Shown piece by piece: positions 22,800 through 35,105 of a stretch of DNA of 64,000 nt. Source of the stretch: Kuschelorhynchus macadamiae (Eukaryota; Arthropoda; Insecta; Coleoptera; Curculionidae); NCBI GenBank assembly GCA_030620095.1, contig JAUTXW010001351.1, positions 2,604,001-2,668,000 of the forward strand, read 5' to 3'. The position numbers and the translations under genes are program-made. The notes below the pieces were generated by a model. That model was not told the DNA's origin and made no database searches. It saw nothing but the letters and a program-made list of their open reading frames with translations. Every line of letters starts with the position of its first letter. Positions within the stretch are counted from its first letter, which is position 1.

Positions 22800-24940
22800 G
22801 AAAGGGACTGATCACCCACAATTCTGCCATGCTCATGTCAGATAGAGAAATCATGAGATAGGTTGGTTCTCCATTGTGGTATGTATTTGGATGATACAAA
22901 ATATGCCCCATACATATTTGTGGTTGCTTTTGCAACATTCCTATTCCTGATGACCCTGAGGTAGAGACATCATTAGTGACAGATCCTTCAAACTAAAATG
23001 GGAAAGTACAGATCATTTTGCTTTAGGTTCCGTAAACAGCAAATAAAGAGGCAGATTGAATGTGTGTGTGAGGGCTCCTGAAAACTGAATATGCTATTGT
23101 TCAGAGTTTGACTGAACGCAAATAAATCACTGTCACAGCAAACTGGTTTGGCGGATTCTTACAATACTTATCAGCAAAAGTTTCTCTGTTGCCTATGATA
23201 TATTTTTAGACTGGCATCTACTGTGCACATGTGAAGCAGTTTCCTTTTATTCTAGCTAAAGTAAATCTCCGTTCTCAACAGCAAATAACTACTTATTTAT
23301 TACTAAAGAATCCCACATATTCCCACAGGAAATTTTCGCGTCTTGTCAAATATTCTAGTATTTTGATTTAAGTTAACACTTAGCCTCTTAATTATTTTCT
23401 GAAAATACCAACTCAGATCTATGATTAATTTTTAAAAAATATGGTGTTAAAAATCTTTATTTGAAATTATTTTGGTCAGCTGCATCTAGCACCAAATGTA
23501 ATGGTAATGAACATTTAGTTGATAGTTACTGGATTTCAAAAAGCTATACAATAACAGATTCACACAGTTTCAGATTTGCAAATGCATTAGTATCCTATAA
23601 TTCCATCTTCATCGTACTCGCCATTTGATATTTGGTGATATTTCTAAGTCGCAATCTTATTCTAATTATTGTCGTATTTAAAAATACATTTGCAATAACG
23701 TGCTCATTATCTTCCGCATAAGATGATTATGTTTTTATTTAGAGTGTGCCAAAATAATGATAAGATTTCTTAAAAAAATCCATTTCCGAAGTAGGAAATT
23801 CTCTCATTATGCCTCGCAAATTGAGGTGTTCATTATACGATTTCCGAATCTAGTGGAATTGTTTCATCTTCCATATGCACTGTTGGATACTATTTATGAC
23901 CACTGCGGCGGGATTCTTTTATTACTTTTTGTAACCAAGTGCAAAGAATTGGTTTCTGTTGTAAGTTGGGTTCTCTTCCCTAATGGGTCGGAATTTTCCA
24001 TTTAAATCCTGAGGTAATTTGAAAGTTTTTGGGCGTCGCTATAATCGAGATTTAATACAAACAAACATATTATTAGCATCAAACCATTCTCGTAGGTAGC
24101 CCATATCGCTTGTAACTTTAAGTAATAAAGGTGCGCCGTTATTACGATTGTCAGCAAAATAAGATCATGAAATTTTTAAGTTATATCCATCTAAGAATTT
24201 TGCAAAATCGATGACGTGTTGATTTATATAGATATAGATGAATTTGTATCGTATCCAAGATATTGAGGAACAAAGTTATATTTTTGCAATGTATTGCGTG
24301 GTATTTGACCACTTTTGCAATAACTAACCTAGTTCGTTGACAAGGCGGATACTTGTAGAATTCTGGTAAATATATTTCATCTATTCAAAATGTTTCCAAT
24401 ATTATTTATATATACTTCAAAAGTACATAATAATATAAGGGTGTATATATATTAAATAAAAAAAAATTAAATGAAGATGTATTAACTTAATAAATAACTC
24501 AATTTAAAAATATTTTATATTAATTTGGAAACTGGATAAACTTTTTATTTGTTGAACCCATTTATATTTTCATCAACAAAACGGCGTTTGAAAAAAATTA
24601 ATAAGAAAATAAATTTGGGCGATGAGTTTATCAAAAACAGATAATTTGTTTTAAGTTTGCTTACATTCGATAAAGTGGAAAAGCATAGGTTAAAAAAAAT
24701 TAAAAATTTGAAGTCAACCGATAGCACTAAAATTTGGCACGTAGCTATACGAGTATTGTCAGAAAAGAAACAAATTATTCCTTTATTATTTTTTAAAATT
24801 TTATAAAAATGCAGTTTTCTGTAAGTTAAAAAAAAAGTCAAAGTTGTCACATAGGATAAATCACGTGACTAACTTTTTTATTGTCATTTGGCATTCTTTT
24901 TAGAACAAACAATTTTGACAACTTAAGTTTTACTGAAATC
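22800..24940. other. unassigned AT-rich stretch
   Basis: No protein family, repeat or RNA gene was recognised on either strand. Confidence 0.4.
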
Positions 24941-24944
24941 AGTG

Positions 24945-26100
24945 ATTATAAAAAAATCGGTAAAGTTCCTTTAACCGGAGTGAAGTATAGCCCAATTTAG
25001 TTCCGCACATAGTCATTTAGTAATACATATATAATGTCCTTCGTACCAATATTTTAATATTTTTATAACTTTAATATTTACCAAAATTTCACTAGTTTGT
25101 TCCTATGCCACGCTTTATATTTAGGCATAATTTATATTTATAAAATATCAGTAGTTTTTATACTGATTTAAAAAAAACTTTATTTGACTACTATTTTGTT
25201 CTCTCATGTTGTATTCGTATAAAATTTTACAAGCTTATTCCTAGATCACATTAAATTCTTGCATAAAATTTGAAATCAACCTAATAATTAGTTTTTCAGG
25301 CTGATTTTTTTTGAGTATTTTATTGGATTTATACCAAGATATTACTTGTTCATTCCTATATAATACTTGATTTTTTTGAAAAATTTGAGGTACATTGAAC
25401 ATATAGTTTCTTAGTAATACTTTTTTTAACATTTCACTACCGCCATTTTCGTCCGCCATACTAAATTTTGAGCCACATTTTACCAGTTTATTCCCGTATC
25501 TCCTTTAATATTTGACCATAACTTGAAATGAATCGAATAAGGAATTTTTTAGCTATGCCGCGAACTGACAGACAGCCCGACAAATAGACCGACGGCATTG
25601 GAAAAACGAGTTTTTTTTGGCATCTAGGGATTCTTAAACGTGAAGATCTGTAAACACCTGGGAGAGTCATTTTTTCGCAAATATAACCAAACATTTTATT
25701 TGGCCGCCATTTTGTTTCAGTATCTTGAAATGATATCACATTTTTGCCAGTTCATCTCTATATCACACTTATTTTTAAGCTAAATTTGAAATCAATCTAA
25801 TAAAATCCCCATTTTGTTTCGGCATCGTGGATTGTATCAAAATTTTACCAGTTTATTTCTACGTAATACTTGATTGATGTGCAAAATTTGAGGTAAATTG
25901 GATAAGTAGTTTTTGTTTTGTCATATTGGATTTTTACTAAAATGTTACCAGCTCATCCACATATGACCTTTAATTTTTGACCAAAATTTTAAGAAGTAGT
26001 TTTTAGCTATGCCGCGAACACACAGACAAACAGACCGACGGAATTGAAAAAAACGTGCTTTTGAGCATCTAGGGACCCTGAAACTTAAATATCTGAAAAA
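24945..26100 (+). mobile_element. TTCCC-family repeat, copy 3 (rearranged)
   Basis: It starts with AAATCGGTAAAGTTCCTTTA and carries six or more modules. The 3' block (GACAGACAGCCCGACA, then TTCTTAAACGTGAAGATCTG) appears twice, near 25566-25650 and 26020-26095, with further modules between. The copy is therefore either two nested or tandem insertions or an internal duplication. The terminal GAGGGAAGTAAAA hairpin is missing. Confidence 0.65.
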
Positions 26101-26595
26101 ATAATGTCAAAAAGTATTTAAATTGGCCTTTTTTGTTTTCTACGTTCAAGTGTCCTTATCCCAACAAACAAAAATTTTAGCCACTGGCTCTTTCTACCTT
26201 CTACTTGCAAGGGTAACGTCAGAATATGGATCTGGTCGGAAGATGCTCAGATATTCGATTTAAAGCATGGGTTTCCTTAAAGATATGTTTTGAGACCCTG
26301 GTTACTCATAATTTATGCCAATAATGAATTTTTACATGCATACCAACAAGTGTTCACTATATTCAGATAATATATCAATTTTGATATCATGCCTTAAAGA
26401 CTGAGACTTGGAAGATTCGAATTTGTGATTTGCTACGAGTACTTTGAAATGTAACCCGAGTAAGCCTCAGACCTTATTTTTTTTTCTATTTTTGCCGACC
26501 TTTTGCGCCAACCTATGAATATGCCTGGTGTTGAACTTGACTAGTCGTTAACATAGTTAAGTCATACTTAAGCTCTTATCCATTTGTATCTTTTA

Positions 26596-26751
26596 GGGCA
26601 GTTAAAGAAAAAACTATCAAACTGTGTTTTAAGAAATCCGTATTTTGCATTATTTCATTCCCGTCTTATATCTGAGATAAGTCTATGGGAAAATTCCACA
26701 CAGCTAGAAAATCTTGTGAAAATTATTTGCAAGGTTGTGATCCTGTATTAA
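26596..26751 (+). pseudogene. LINE reverse transcriptase C-terminal scrap
   Basis: A 51-codon frame reads GQLKKKLSNCVLRNPYFALF, then HSRLISEISLWENSTQLENL and ends VKIICKVVILY and a stop. It matches the LINE block in which YxALFHSxLxYGIxLWGxS is followed by a LQKxAxRI helix. Only this block is present, with no palm or endonuclease nearby. It is a different, more diverged insertion than the one at 7640. Confidence 0.6.
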
Positions 26752-27804
26752 AATATCTGTCGGTAAGTGTTGATTTTCTATAAACGGTTTATTCGATATG
26801 TCCGATGTGACCAAAATATCTAAGAACCGAAATTTGTTGTTTTCTTCTAACTCTAGAGTAGATTGAATCCTGGGATGGATTGGATCGAAAAATTATCGAG
26901 CTCTGTAAGACCAAGCTGTCATATAATATATGTGTCAGGCACGAATCATAACGAATCCATAATTAGGGCTTTAAATTTCTTTCTCACCTTTTTTTAATTA
27001 TATCATAAACAAATTCGCCACCTCCAGCTATAGTGAGGACCCCACTCGAGCACCATCTATTTGGGTATTTATTTGCTCGTTAAATTTTGGGTGTCTTACA
27101 GGTACATTACATATGACGAGAAATCCTCGTTCATAGCAATCCTGTCCAATGCTTTGTCGATAACAATATAAGAGACAACCATTTGATATTTAGACTTATT
27201 ATAATAAGTCTTTCTTAATGACGATGTCCCGTGTAATTAGAGCGAAATGCTCTAAGCTTTTTACATATGAATCAGCTTTTTCGGCAAGACATTTTTTCCG
27301 TTGTTGTAACTGCCATGTAGTTTAAGACGTCTGCGCAACGCAAAAATCCCCAAAAATATGAGGTACCAAAAAAGTAATAAAAACACCCAATCGGTATTTT
27401 AAGATTCTCTTTCCTTATATTTTTATAGAGTTGTAGCCCTGCTCTTGCGGTACGATTTTTGTGTTAATTGGAGAACATTTCCCTTTTTTGTGTTTTCTAG
27501 GTACATCGTCGGGTCTCTAGAAGCAAGCTTATAAGAATTGTCTTTCAAGATATTCTGCATTCTTTGTATGTAGTCTTGGGCACAAAAAATTACGGCGCAT
27601 TCCGTTTATACGCTGGAAGAATTGTGAAGTCTTTATTTAACGAAGGTTTGTTAGGGCTCTCTGCCTCTGAATTTAGCTTTTATTGCGATGTTTTACTTGA
27701 TTTTATAATTCTTGCCCCTTCTTATCAGCTTTTCTCAACTTCCGTTTCTTCCTAGGAGTCAATTTCCTCAACGCGCTTTTTAGAAATACATTGATTTACT
27801 GTTA
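26752..27804. other. unassigned stretch
   Basis: No feature is supported. The open frame near 27564-27755 has no recognisable motifs. Confidence 0.4.
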
Positions 27805-27945
27805 CGTAGTCGTGGTATTAGCCATCGGAGCAGTTGTTGCTGAGATTTGTATTTTTCGTTGTATGTGACCTACATGGGGCTCGCTAGCCTATGGTACCCT
27901 AATAAGCTCTAAAAAAGCGGAATCGCAATTGTCGTTTAGTAAATT
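27805..27945 (+). repeat. family A repeat, decayed copy
   Basis: It shares GTCGTGGTATTAGCCA and CGGAGCAGTTGTT with the cluster at 4847. The hammerhead core has decayed to CTAATAA at 27899-27905, though the stem II sequence GCTCT is kept. The TTCCC copy 4 begins at its right edge, so the two families abut here as they do at 38.2 kb. Confidence 0.6.
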
Positions 27946-28585
27946 AATAGGACTAAATTTCCTTTACCCGGAACTTCGCTCGTTGTGAATCTTTTATTAG
28001 GAATAGTGAAGTGTGATCCAAGCTAGTTCGGCACATATAGTCATTTAGTATCACATATATACTGTCCTTTCAAACATCTATATTAGGCACCGTTTTGTTC
28101 CACCAAACTGGATTCCTACAAATATTTTACCAGTTTTTACCTATGCCCCACTTGATTTTTGGGTATAATTTAAAATAAATTGAATAAGTAGTTTTTACAT
28201 TGCTACACACCGCTCTTTTGTTCCGTCGTGTTGAATTCGTACCGGTTTACCCCTATATAACATTTAATTTTACTGCAAAAAGTCGATTGAATAAGTAGTT
28301 TTTACGTCGATTTTTTAAATATTTTATTTAACCGCCATTGTTTCGCTATCTTGAATTCGTACCACAACTTTACGAGTTTTTTTCTGCATTACACTTAATG
28401 CTTGCTTGAGGCAAATACTAAAAAGTAGTTTTTAGTAATTAATTTTATAACATCTCACTAAGCCGCCATTTTGTTTAGCCATATTGGATTTTTACCAAAA
28501 TGTTACTAAATCGTCCCCATCCGGCCCTTAAATTTGAAGTCAATCATATTAGTATTTTTTAGTTATGCCGCGAACATACATATTT
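27946..28585 (+). mobile_element. TTCCC-family repeat, copy 4 (3'-truncated)
   Basis: The 5' end is TTTCCTTTACCCGGAACTTC, then four to five modules with CGCCATTTTGTT. It ends at TATGCCGCGAACATACATA, where the GACAGACCGACAG block should start; the 3' end is missing. Confidence 0.65.
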
Positions 28586-28589
28586 TGTA

Positions 28590-31160
28590 CCTGTTAACAA
28601 TTGGCTCCAAATTTGATAGTTTTTATTAAATACAATTTTGTACAATTGAATAGCACAAGTTTATATTGGTTTATCCCAATGTTTCTCTGATACTATCTTA
28701 AGTGTTTTATTAAATTAAAGCCAAATACCTAGCAACATTTTTTACATTAAGTCCTATTTATTAGTTTTAACCGCAGCCCAATATAAAAGCTTGTAAGTCT
28801 TCTTAAACGTTTAATATAACATATTTATTTAATTTTCTACAAAATAATCGACTGGCAGATTCCCCATAGCTATGATTTGGAAGGCAAAACAGATTTATTT
28901 ACAACTTAAATGGAAATGTGATTTGATTAGTCACCCCCTGTTCGGATGTTATTTCCGAAATGTAATTTCCTCAGCAGCTTAGGGGTAAGAAGATAATTAT
29001 TTCATATTACTAAAATCTGGATGGTATGTCAAAAATACTGAGCGTGCTTGTAAGATTCTCCAACGACTAATTTATATAACAATTAAGTCATTTCATATTT
29101 CACTTTTCTTTGCTTGAGTAATTTATTAAAGATAAGCTTTGTTAATATTATTAGATTCTTGACACCATTTTACATTATCATTAAAAGCGGAATATAATTT
29201 AGTATAAGAGTGCATATTGTCAGAAATATTTATTATAAATAATTCTCAGTATTACTATCGTGAATATAGTTGAAAATTATAGCTAGACAATATTTTTTCC
29301 CCAAAAGTGTAAGCATTGTTTCCATCTGCGCATTTCAGATTGTTTACATGAGGACAATTCTTGTTAATAAACATGGAATGTACACAAAACGTTTGTCTAA
29401 ATGTCATCTTTATTTACTTGCCATCATTGCTCTGGTTTATAACCGGAGGGTGTAAGACTGCTACGCTCCTATTTTTTTATATTAAAATAAAAATTGTTTA
29501 TGTCACTACCAGCAAAGTAAATTAGAAAAAAAGCAAAAGCACCAAGACACAAACTCGTGGTCAACAGAGCGTGAAATATCGATGCCCTAAGCTTTAACCA
29601 GGAGAGTGGGCTTGGAAAAAAAATTACAAATCAAAAATAAGAAAAAAGGTGAGCGATATCCATTTATGACGGCCTAAATCGGAAAGCTCTGGATACTTTA
29701 GGATTAAATACAAATTTATTTACAAAAATTGAAAATTTTAACAAAGGAGAGTTATAAAAAAAATTATAATACTTTTTTAATGAATATATGAACCTGGAAA
29801 AGAAAGAAAAGAAATTTCGTGAGCTAAGTACAAGATACGAATTATTAAAATAAAACGTTAGCTTCGGTTAGCGAATGTTTTTCCTTTACAAAAAATCTAC
29901 ACTGACACTGCATCAGAAGTTTAAAATAAAAAAAAATAAGAGGCCACCAATCAGCACGCTTGGTTCGGTGATACGTTAGCTGCACCCGGTAGAGAGTGTA
30001 CTAGCAGACAAGACCTGAGACCTTCTAGGTCGGGAAACGTTATTTGTTAATGTCGGAGGGTGTTTTAAAGTCCCGTACTAGGACCCTAAAAAACAAAAGG
30101 TTTTCTAGTATTTTTCATAATAACATACAAATCAAGAACGATATAGAACCTATTTAGAAGTCAATTAATAAGATTATTTACTTTCAGTCAATCAATTTCC
30201 ATGAATTCGTTCATTTTATTTTATTCGGGAGATAAAAACAGAAAGAATCTAAAAAAATTACCCTCAACCCAATTGAGTCAAAATCAAAACCTTACCCAAA
30301 ACTAATAAAGGTTTAACTTCAATCTAACATAACAAAATTCAAGTAGCATATTTTCAAAACAATAATGAAATTTTAAATTTGGAACAAATTAAAATGCCGA
30401 AAGAAAAAGATATTTTATTTAACTTAAGACCACTGTCTCGAAATCTTTCATTTAATAAATGTTAGTATCACTGAAGGGAGCCCGAATACATTAAATTATT
30501 TAATATTTCAGGAGGAGCAATTAAAAAATATGTTCAATAAACACTAATTAGCGAGGAATACAAATGTTTCCCGTAGTCATACTTAATCAGAATGAACCCG
30601 AAAATATAAGTTAACGCAAACTTTACAAAGTAAGGATACTTACTACCCTGATAAATACCGAAATTAAGTCGAAACGTTGTGTCGCAAAAACAAATAAAAC
30701 CTCAGGTGCGAACTAAGATCGAAAAAGAAAATCTTAAAATATATTCAATTATAAATGTTTAATTTAATATCAAAGTACACCATTGGATAACCGTTTACAT
30801 TAAAATGAATAAATACAAAAGTTTCGACTGAGTTTTCAGTCAAGTCAAAGATCCATTATGTTTAGTTAATTCAAATTAAAAACGAAAATCAAAATAGAAA
30901 CAGACATATAACAAAATTAAAGTGTTACACTCTTGTTTATGAATCATCTATAAAATAACTCTTGTAGTCAATAACTGTAAAGTAATTCATGATTATTTAA
31001 GGTGAGAAGTCTAAACCTCACTGGTTAATTAATCAGGATAAACAGAATTGATTAAAACCTTAATTTTTGTCAAATGTAGCTCTAATTTCCAAAAATATTT
31101 CAGAAAATAGGGTTTACATCTAGAAGTTGTATGAAATAAATTCATAACAAAGCCATATAA
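28590..31160. other. unassigned AT-rich stretch
   Basis: No gene is recognised. A GC-richer patch at 29945-30085 (containing GATACGTTAGCTGCACCCGG and CTTCTAGGTCGGGAAACG) stands out. It lacks a convincing tRNA-type A/B box pair and could not be classified. Confidence 0.35.
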
Positions 31161-31164
31161 AAAT

Positions 31165-32348
31165 CAGTAAAATTCCTTTACCCAGAACTTCTTTCGTTAT
31201 GATTTTTTTTCCGTTTGGTAGGAATAGTAAAGTGTGACCCAATTTAGTTCAGTACATAGTCACAGTATATATGTGTTACATATACTGTATTTTCAAACAT
31301 TCCCATTGGGCGGCATTTTGTTCCATCATATTGGATCCCTACCAATATTTTATCAGTTTCTTTCTACCTATGCCAGACTTGACTTTTGGGCATAATTAAA
31401 AATAAATTCATTAAGTGTTTTTTACATTGACACTTACCGACATTTTGTTACGTCATGATGAACTCATACCAGTTTATCTTCTTTTCACAGTTAATTTTCC
31501 TGCAAAATTTTAGGTCAACACATATATATTCTATATCTAGCGTGAAACCCATATTATCAGCCTTTAGCTAATCTGTTGGTCCTCAGATATTTCCCAAATA
31601 TTAAGTTTCTAAATGGTTTTCATTAGCCACCCTCTTGTTGTTATGCTAGAGTTGTGTATTATTTGGGGTTAGGATCCAGTAAAAAATAAAAGTCTTTTTT
31701 TAAATTGAAGATCAGTTAACGAAAACCATTTAGAAATTTAATATCTGGGAAATATCTGCGACCCAACGAAGTAGGTAGAGACTGATAATATGGGTTTCAT
31801 GCAGGATATACAATCTATATGTGTCCTGAAGATGCAACAATAAATTTGCGTAATTTCGACAATTCAAAAAAAGACTTTTGTTTTCCACAATTTTACTAGT
31901 TGATACCTATACAAATAGTTATGGCATACAATTTGAAATTAAATCATTGAGCAGTTTTTTCAGGCTGAATTTTTAAATATTTTGTAAAGCCGCCATTTTG
32001 TTCCGCCATCTTGGATTCGTACCAAAATATTACCTGTGGATTCCAACATAATACTTGATGTTTTTGCGAAATTTGAGATAAATTGGATAAGTAGTTTTTT
32101 AATAATAATTTTTTTAACATTTTAATAGGCCTCCATTTTCTTTCGCCATATTGGATTTTTTCCAAAATGTTACCAGGTCATACCCATTTTTTAGCTACGC
32201 TGCGAACAAGCAGACAGAGAGACAGACCGACAAAATTGAGAAAACATGTTTTTGGTCATTTAAAGGCCCTGAAACGTGAAGATTTGAAAACATTTTGTAG
32301 GGTGATTTTTTCACGATTACAATACTTCCCTTTTACGAGGGAAGTAAA
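31165..32348 (+). mobile_element. TTCCC-family repeat, copy 5, with both ends, interrupted by family B repeat
   Basis: The 5' end is CCTTTACCCAGAACTTC and the 3' end is a perfect eight-pair hairpin, ACTTCCCT TTTACG AGGGAAGT, followed by AAAA. The 3' block has AGACAGAGAGACAGACCGAC and CCCTGAAACGTGAAGA. This is the copy that best shows both termini. The interior is split by 31535-31890, a family B repeat; the flanking modules do not rejoin exactly, so some sequence was lost. Confidence 0.75.
31535..31890 (+). repeat. family B repeat insertion (inverted fragment plus direct copy)
   Basis: 31535-31690 is an inverted fragment and 31700-31885 a direct copy of the repeat that is tandem at 60.8-61.9 kb. 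They share CATTTAGAAATTTAATATCT, GGGAAATATCTGCG and GACTGATAATATGGGTTTCA. The hammerhead-like core is degraded here (TTGCGTAATTTCGACA instead of TTGCGAAACGTCGACA). A partly inverted first copy is a habit of Penelope-like elements. Confidence 0.6.
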
Positions 32349-32639
32349 AAACATATTCTAAATAATCTTTATTTACATAAAATATCCTTAGATTATTATT
32401 TCAAAAATAAAAATCGCTAAATTCACTTTTACCCAAAACTTCTTTCGTCCAGAATTCCAATTCGTACAGAAAACAAAGTTTATATACGTCTGTAATATTT
32501 TGTAATAATTTTATAGAATACACCGATTTTTTCTATTTTTTAAATTTATTTATTATTATTAAAGTTATTTTCAATAATATTTAGTTTTCATAACTTTATT
32601 ACATATTCTATTAAAATAATTTATGTAATTTATTAGTTT

Positions 32640-33066
32640 CATAAAAAGAAGGTTTGACTCCAAGAAATGGAATTTTACCGAATATTTAAACATTTTATGA
32701 TGCTATACACGATTTCCATTGAAAGCTTGCCAGTTGGTCTATGTTTCACACTTGATTTTTGTGCGTCCTTTAGATAAGTAGATTCTAAAAAATGATTTTT
32801 TTTATATATCCTGAGGCCGCCATTTTATTCCGCCCAATTGAATTTTTACCATAATACAACCATTTCATCCCCATATGACCCATAATTTTTTAAAGCCAAT
32901 CGGATAAGTAGTTTTTAATCTATTGCCCGCACAGACAGAACGATAAACCGACGGAAATAAAAACACATATTTTTCAGAAGTTCCGTCCTAAAACGTAAAG
33001 ATATGCAAACATTTCGGAGGTTGATTTTTTCACGATTTCAAAATTCCCTCTTACAAGGCAAGTAAA
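32640..33066 (+). mobile_element. TTCCC-family repeat, copy 6 (5'-variant)
   Basis: It has the same alternative start as copy 2 (CATAAAAAGAAGG, then AAGAAATGGAATTTTACCGA). Two modules follow, a decayed 3' block (CACAGACAGAACGATAAACC) and an end reading TTACAAGGCAAGTAAAAA. Confidence 0.65.
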
Positions 33067-33147
33067 AAAATGATACAATAATAAAAATACACAGCATAGA
33101 ACACTTAAATGAAATACATTTTATAACGTGGAAACTATTAATAATGT

Positions 33148-33751
33148 GTAAAAACGGTTTTACCCGTCAAAACTGATATAATCGACTCCCAATCCGTCTG
33201 CAATCGGTGTAGAAATTATAAGTCAAATACTTGGAATATATGCAACATGTCCAATACCTAAATTTAACTGTTTTGGACCTCCTGGAGCGCTTTATTATCC
33301 AAACTGTCAAACTTGGCCTTTTTAATTTGTTCTATTAGATTACATCAATTTCCCGTTTTGCCGGAAATGTTGAATTTTGACATGAATTCAATATTGCCGT
33401 TCAAACCGGAAAGTGTGGAATTTTAACGGGAAGTTAAAATCATCTGTCAAAATGTTAATATTAAAAATGCAAGTCATTTCTATATAGGTTTAACCGGTTG
33501 GACGATAGATGGTGTCTAAAAGAATAATTATAATAATATTGAGGCTGCATTTTCTCTAAAACGTTTAAATTATATATGTGTATGGTTACATAAAAATGTG
33601 CTTAGGATATGTCACCAGCACTGATATAGAAAAAAATAATATACAGAGTATTGCATTAAAAAAGGGAATGACGCCATAGTTCTTTTACAAATTACGATAC
33701 GATCAAACCGACAATCCAATAAAACAATTTGACGGGTAAAACAGTTTTTAC
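33148..33751. mobile_element. 604-bp MITE with 25-bp terminal inverted repeats
   Basis: The ends GTAAAAACGGTTTTACCCGT and ACGGGTAAAACAGTTTTTAC are reverse complements apart from one base, and the match continues three more bases inward. The interior is non-coding but contains further CCGGTT/AACCGG-type words. A clear target-site duplication was not found. Superfamily unknown. Confidence 0.65.
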
Positions 33752-34029
33752 AAATTATCAAAATTATAGAATTCATTCCATTTATATGTTATACTATGTA
33801 TAATTTATTATTTCCACAAAAGGCTTACAGTGAGCTTTATTTAAATATCACCTAAAATATTTTACCACAGAGCATACACCCACATAAAAAAGTAGCAAAT
33901 CCAAGGAACCACGGAGTATATGCCAGGATTGTGAAAAGCTATACTTGGGGCAAACTAACTTGCAAATATCAGCAAGAGTATAAGAGCATAAACTTAGCAT
34001 CAGAAACAAACATACAACCTGGGCCCTAT

Positions 34030-34260
34030 TCATACATCATCAGGAAACTGGCCAGTAAACAAATTTCGATGGGTGTAGGGAGATTGCCAAGATAGAGCAT
34101 TATAAGACCAGAATAATCCGAGAAGCCATAGAAATATAAAAACAAGGCGATTTAAATAAAAGGGGCGAATCATTAAAACTATCAACAGTATGGAATTGAA
34201 AAATCTAAAATCACAAAAAATCAAGCGGAATTAGCGCAACAACAACATCAACCTCCGGAA
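34030..34260 (+). pseudogene. Penelope-like element GIY-YIG endonuclease, C-terminal remnant
   Basis: From 34083 the plus strand reads IAKIEHYKTRIIREAIEI then a stop, then KQGDLNKRGESLKLSTVWN. In Penelope-like elements the GIY-YIG endonuclease ends with an xxYxxRxxREAIEIxKHxxNxNRxxExxxLxxxW motif; the glutamate of REAIEI is a conserved position of that fold. Upstream, the GIY and YIG strands and the reverse transcriptase are not detectable, so the insertion is 5'-truncated or very decayed. The strand, followed by a TATA/initiator pair 115 bases downstream, fits the known habit of these elements to carry terminal repeats with promoters. Confidence 0.65.
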
Positions 34261-34315
34261 AACATAAATAATGACCAACAGCCGCTCAGATATAATCTTC
34301 GGCCCCGGGTGGGGG

Positions 34316-34352
34316 TATAAAAGGAAGCTCGCAGTAGCTAACACTTCAGTCT
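34316..34352 (+). promoter_or_regulatory. candidate TATA plus initiator core promoter
   Basis: TATAAAAG starts at 34316 within GGGTGGGGGTATAAAAGG, and an arthropod initiator TCAGTC lies at 34347-34352 with its A at 34349, giving the usual TATA-to-start distance of about 33. It sits just after the Penelope-like remnant, so it is more likely an element promoter (next copy's terminal repeat) than a host one. Downstream at 34400-34416 is TTGACGAAACGTCAGC, a GAAACGTC word also seen in family B. Confidence 0.4.
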
Positions 34353-34429
34353 CTATTCGGACGTGAGAAGGAAAGCTTCGAAAATGCCAGGTGTAATTTT
34401 GACGAAACGTCAGCAAAATGTCTATATTT

Positions 34430-35105
34430 TACTAAAAGGACATTTTGCAAGAAAATTCAAGTCCATTTCATTTTAATCTATCTGCCTAATTCCACCTTCC
34501 ATCAATATCATCTACGTCAAAACAAATGAATCAAATCACCGTTAATACTAAACCAGTATGGTGACAGGCAACAAATTTTGTTCACACAAAGATATGAGTG
34601 AGGAATATATGAAATCAAAAGTTGCAATAGTTAATCCCCAGAGTATCCCTCGTTCGTAGATCCAGAAGGAATTTTTTACTCTAACTCTTAGAATGACACA
34701 ATTTTATTATGCAGTTCAGTTTAGAGAAGCGAAAAACAGTGAAGGAAAGGAAGGAAACTGCTACTATACAATAATTTTAATTTTTGTAAAAGTCAACATC
34801 CTTTGAAAAATGAATATGTGTGGTGACCCTTCGTCAGATGAAGAAAGTTCTCTCCTGCTAAATAATATTGCTATAATTTAGACTGTTTTTAAAATTCATT
34901 AACTTATTTACACGAGAAAAATATTTTATTTAAGTGTCCAAGGACCTTACTCAAAAGAAACAAAGAACTTATGAGCCGCAATCAAAATTTGAACCATTTG
35001 AAGTGTAACATACATTGCAAATAATAGACTAAACACTTCTTTTTTTTTGTTAATGTTTCAAGCTGGCGGCTGGACTCCAGTTTGAACAAAAAAAGCATTT
35101 GAAAG
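34430..35105. other. unassigned stretch
   Basis: No coding or structural feature is supported. Confidence 0.4.

Noticed and set aside
29945..30085. GC-richer patch considered as a tRNA or tRNA-derived SINE
   Set aside because: No B box after an A box at proper spacing and no cloverleaf.
30640..30700. CCTGATAAATACCGAAAT followed by GTCGAAACGTTGTG, a hammerhead-like arrangement
   Set aside because: Core G8 and A9 are not preserved and no stem II can be drawn.
33848..34224. Two minus-strand hydrophobic frames resembling signal or membrane proteins
   Set aside because: They are antisense to the Penelope-like remnant, whose plus-strand motif is more specific.
34400..34416. TTGACGAAACGTCAGC as a hammerhead
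   Set aside because: GAAA is present but no CTGANGA core upstream; only a small palindrome.
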